Positions 5,287 through 6,846 of a DNA stretch of 6,846 nucleotides are shown piece after piece; the first letter of the stretch is position 1; each line of letters starts with the position of its first letter. This DNA comes from Microcaldota archaeon (GTDB lineage: Archaea > Iainarchaeota > Iainarchaeia > JAADDC01), in assembly GCA_027043825.1 (NCBI GenBank), contig JALUER010000108.1, positions 1 through 6,846 on the forward strand, given 5' to 3'. A program made the position numbers and the translations under genes. Below the pieces are notes generated by a model that ran no database searches, had not been told where the DNA came from, and was given only the letters and a program-made list of their open reading frames with translations.

Positions 5287-6065
5287 TGGAGAGAAAGCTC
5301 TACGTCCTTGGTATTCCCCTCTCCCAGAGGGAATTCGTGGCTGCCATTCTCTTCTCCACCGTACTCGTCGCCCTCCTCCTTTACCCTCTCGGCCCGAAGT
5401 ATTCCCTCCTCTCCCTGCTTGTCCCGGTTGTGGCGTACCTTTCGGTGGAGTACCTGTACAACCGGCGCCTCTCTGAGATCCGGCGGGAGCTGCCCCGCTT
5501 CATCCACTACCTCTCCACTTATCCTTCCCTTACTCTGAGGGATGTTCTCCGGGTGGGGAAGAGCGGCTTTGGTGCCCTTTCGAGGGAACTGTCTGTTGCC
5601 TACTCCATGGTGGAGAGGGGCGTTTCCCCCTCTCGGGCCCTCAGGGGAATCGTCAGGAGGATAGACGATCCGGAGGTAAAGCGTGTCTTTGAGACAATTC
5701 TGGCCTCGTTTATGGGAGGAAACCCTCGAAAACTCCTGGAGGGCTTATCTGAGGAACTGTACTTCTCTCAGGAGTTGGAAGGGGAGAGAAGGGCCACCCT
5801 TTCTATCCAACGGTACTCCATAGCCCTCTCCGCCTTTGTCCTAGTGCCCTTCATCCTGGGCATCGTGGTGGCCATGGTGGAGCGGCTCGGGAACGTTCCC
5901 TCCGACGTTGTTTCCCTCATACCGCCCTACCTCATCATTTTATCACTGATTAGTGGTTCGTTCCTGGCCTGGACGGAGGGGAAGCCTAAAAACGCCCTCC
6001 TCTACATCTTCTTAGGGGCCTTGTCGTCCCTCTTGATATACTGGGTGGTCCTATGGCTGTACTGA
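5283..6065 (+). CDS. TadC/FlaJ-like (T2SSF) membrane platform protein 2
   Basis: This is a second half-size platform protein, 260 residues. Two hydrophobic segments (about 18-36 and 40-58) are followed by a cytoplasmic T2SSF-like helical region (about 60-178, starting RRLSEIRRELPRFIHYLS) and then three hydrophobic segments (about 179-198, 210-230, 238-259), ending at the very C-terminus in LYW-rich membrane text. It differs enough from the preceding protein that the two are paralogs in the TadB/TadC sense, not a recent copy. The extra C-terminal helix compared with its neighbour would place the two C-termini on opposite sides of the membrane if both N-termini face the cytoplasm; that is inference. 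Together they would replace the single, fused, two-domain FlaJ of archaella. The last 13 bases overlap the PAC2 gene, so translation is probably coupled. No signal peptide or class III prepilin motif is present. Confidence 0.83.
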   Translation: MMERKLYVLGIPLSQREFVAAILFSTVLVALLLYPLGPKYSLLSLLVPVVAYLSVEYLYNRRLSEIRRELPRFIHYLSTYPSLTLRDVLRVGKSGFGALSRELSVAYSMVERGVSPSRALRGIVRRIDDPEVKRVFETILASFMGGNPRKLLEGLSEELYFSQELEGERRATLSIQRYSIALSAFVLVPFILGIVVAMVERLGNVPSDVVSLIPPYLIILSLISGSFLAWTEGKPKNALLYIFLGALSSLLIYWVVLWLY

Positions 6066-6736
6066 GGACTGGGGCGAACTTCAAGGATTCCACGGTCGTG
6101 GTGGCCTTCCCTGGACTTGGCTACATCGGCACGGTGGTCGGAAGGTACCTGGTGGATAAGTTAAACCTACGCTGGAGCGGCTACCTCTTCTCGGAGAGGC
6201 TTCCTCCGGTGGGGAGGGTAAGGAAGGGAAAGCTCCTCTATCCCGTGAACGTCTTCACGGGCAAGAACTTCCACGTTATCCTCTCGGAGGTGGCGGTCCC
6301 TGAGGAGGAGACCTGGTCCTTTGCCAGTGCCATCCTCAGCAAGGCCCGGAAGGACGGGGCCAAGATGGTTGTGGTTGTCTCCGGCGTCCTCATAGAAGAT
6401 ACCTCCACGGTCTACGGAATCCCGTCCAACAGCGTTGCCTCTTCCATAATGAGCCGTCTCGGGGTGAAGCCCATTGAGAACGGCGTCATAAGTGGCATAT
6501 CCGCCGCCCTCCTCCTTCTCTCCCGAGACTCCAACTTCCCCACCCTCCTCCTACTGGGCCCTGCCTCCTCTATGGGGGATTTCAGCGCCTCGGTGAAGGT
6601 CCTCCAGACCCTTGGGAACGTCCTATCGACGGAGATACCCACCGAGGAGTTGGAGGAGCTTGTCCACCACTACCAAGACGAGATCAGGATGCTAAAAGTG
6701 AGGAAGGAAGAGCCCACTGCTCCCATGTATGGGTGA
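6053..6736 (+). CDS. PAC2-family protein, probable proteasome assembly chaperone/activator with HbYX-like tail
   Basis: This 227-residue cytoplasmic protein has the PAC2 fold signature AFPGLGYIG at 18-26 and a second family block, VLIEDTSTVYGIPSNS. Archaeal relatives (PbaA/PbaB) bind the 20S proteasome alpha ring. They carry a C-terminal hydrophobic-Tyr-any (HbYX) tail that inserts into alpha-ring pockets. Here the last three residues are Met-Tyr-Gly after a charged helical stretch (EELEELVHHYQDEIRMLK), so the tail fits that motif exactly. A role in proteasome assembly or unfolded-protein handling is therefore likely, although whether this one matches PbaA or PbaB is not clear from sequence alone. 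The ATG at 6053 is preceded by GGGTGGT (6043-6049) and overlaps the membrane gene by 13 bases, so it is in the secretion operon. A functional link with secretion is unproven and may be coincidental operon sharing. Confidence 0.87.
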   Translation: MAVLRTGANFKDSTVVVAFPGLGYIGTVVGRYLVDKLNLRWSGYLFSERLPPVGRVRKGKLLYPVNVFTGKNFHVILSEVAVPEEETWSFASAILSKARKDGAKMVVVVSGVLIEDTSTVYGIPSNSVASSIMSRLGVKPIENGVISGISAALLLLSRDSNFPTLLLLGPASSMGDFSASVKVLQTLGNVLSTEIPTEELEELVHHYQDEIRMLKVRKEEPTAPMYG

Positions 6737-6737
6737 T
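6732..6737 (+). promoter_or_regulatory. Shine-Dalgarno site of the last, partial gene
   Basis: GGTGAT spans the PAC2 stop codon (6734-6736) and lies 3 bases before the GTG at 6741. This good match to the archaeal site is the main support for the start of the partial gene that follows. Confidence 0.6.
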
Positions 6738-6740
6738 ACC

Positions 6741-6846
6741 GTGTACGTCCTGGCAGGTATAAAGCCGTCTTCCCTAGCCCGCCTCGAAAAGAGAGGAGAG
6801 TCCGTCATCGAACTCATCTCTTACCAGGGAGTCCACAGCGTCCTCC
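6741..6846 (+). CDS. Hypothetical protein, 5' part only (unrecognised)
   Basis: From a GTG at 6741 there are 35 open codons to the window edge, beginning MYVLAGIKPSSLARLEKR and continuing GESVIELISYQG. A GGTGAT ribosome site 3 bases upstream and only 4 bases after the PAC2 stop make it the next operon member. I do not recognise the family. The phrase KRGESVIEL weakly recalls the start of archaeal DUF257/DUF835-type proteins (LxxGESVLIEY), but this is too short to rely on. No signal peptide or membrane segment is evident in the visible part. Confidence 0.55.
   Translation, partial: MYVLAGIKPSSLARLEKRGESVIELISYQGVHSVL

Noticed and set aside
6758..6764. TATAAAG sequence as an internal promoter
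   Set aside because: It lies inside the start of the last gene, whose GTG has a good ribosome site upstream; a transcript from this box would begin within that gene, and no supporting BRE or later start was visible.
1..6846. CRISPR arrays, tRNA/rRNA genes, insertion sequences, rho-independent-like terminators
   Set aside because: I looked for regular repeats, tRNA-like arms, transposase motifs and T-rich ends and found none; the coding density leaves no room outside genes.

Overview
The window most likely comes from an archaeon, and protein content suggests a thermophile. GC is high (roughly 60% by eye). Supporting signs are a ThiI without the rhodanese domain, ThpR, a PAC2-type proteasome chaperone ending in a HbYX-like tail, archaeal-type secretion ATPase and TadC/FlaJ-like membrane genes, Shine-Dalgarno sites of the GGTGAT/GGAGGTG type at internal genes, and no such site at the first gene of either transcription unit. 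I cannot name a genus.

The window is almost entirely coding. Two gene clusters diverge from a 9-base gap at 2687-2695. The leftward cluster (2686 down to 1) holds two paralogous HAD-family hydrolases, the tRNA 4-thiouridine synthetase thiI, and the 2'-5' RNA ligase/cyclic phosphodiesterase thpR, whose last few residues are cut off by the window edge. It combines tRNA/RNA maintenance with two small phosphatase-like enzymes of unknown substrate.

The rightward cluster (2696 to the end) holds a DUF192 protein, a type II/IV secretion (GspE/TadA/FlaI-like) ATPase, two half-size T2SSF/TadC-like membrane proteins, a PAC2 protein, and the start of an unidentified gene. The ATPase and the two membrane proteins look like the motor and platform of a type IV pilus-like or secretion machine; no pilin or prepilin peptidase is in view. 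Every same-strand neighbour pair overlaps except the last, which is separated by 4 bases, so translational coupling is likely.

The most unusual item is the ATPase. All ten of its cysteines lie in its first 88 residues, in a pattern resembling multi-cluster ferredoxin subunits (CLHC, CPYGAL, KCDLC...PRCV). This is a probable Fe-S domain fused to a secretion motor, which suggests redox- or iron-controlled pilus assembly or secretion. Other points worth a second look are the overlapping divergent promoters, a single-cysteine ThiI, and the HbYX-like C-terminus of the PAC2 protein.
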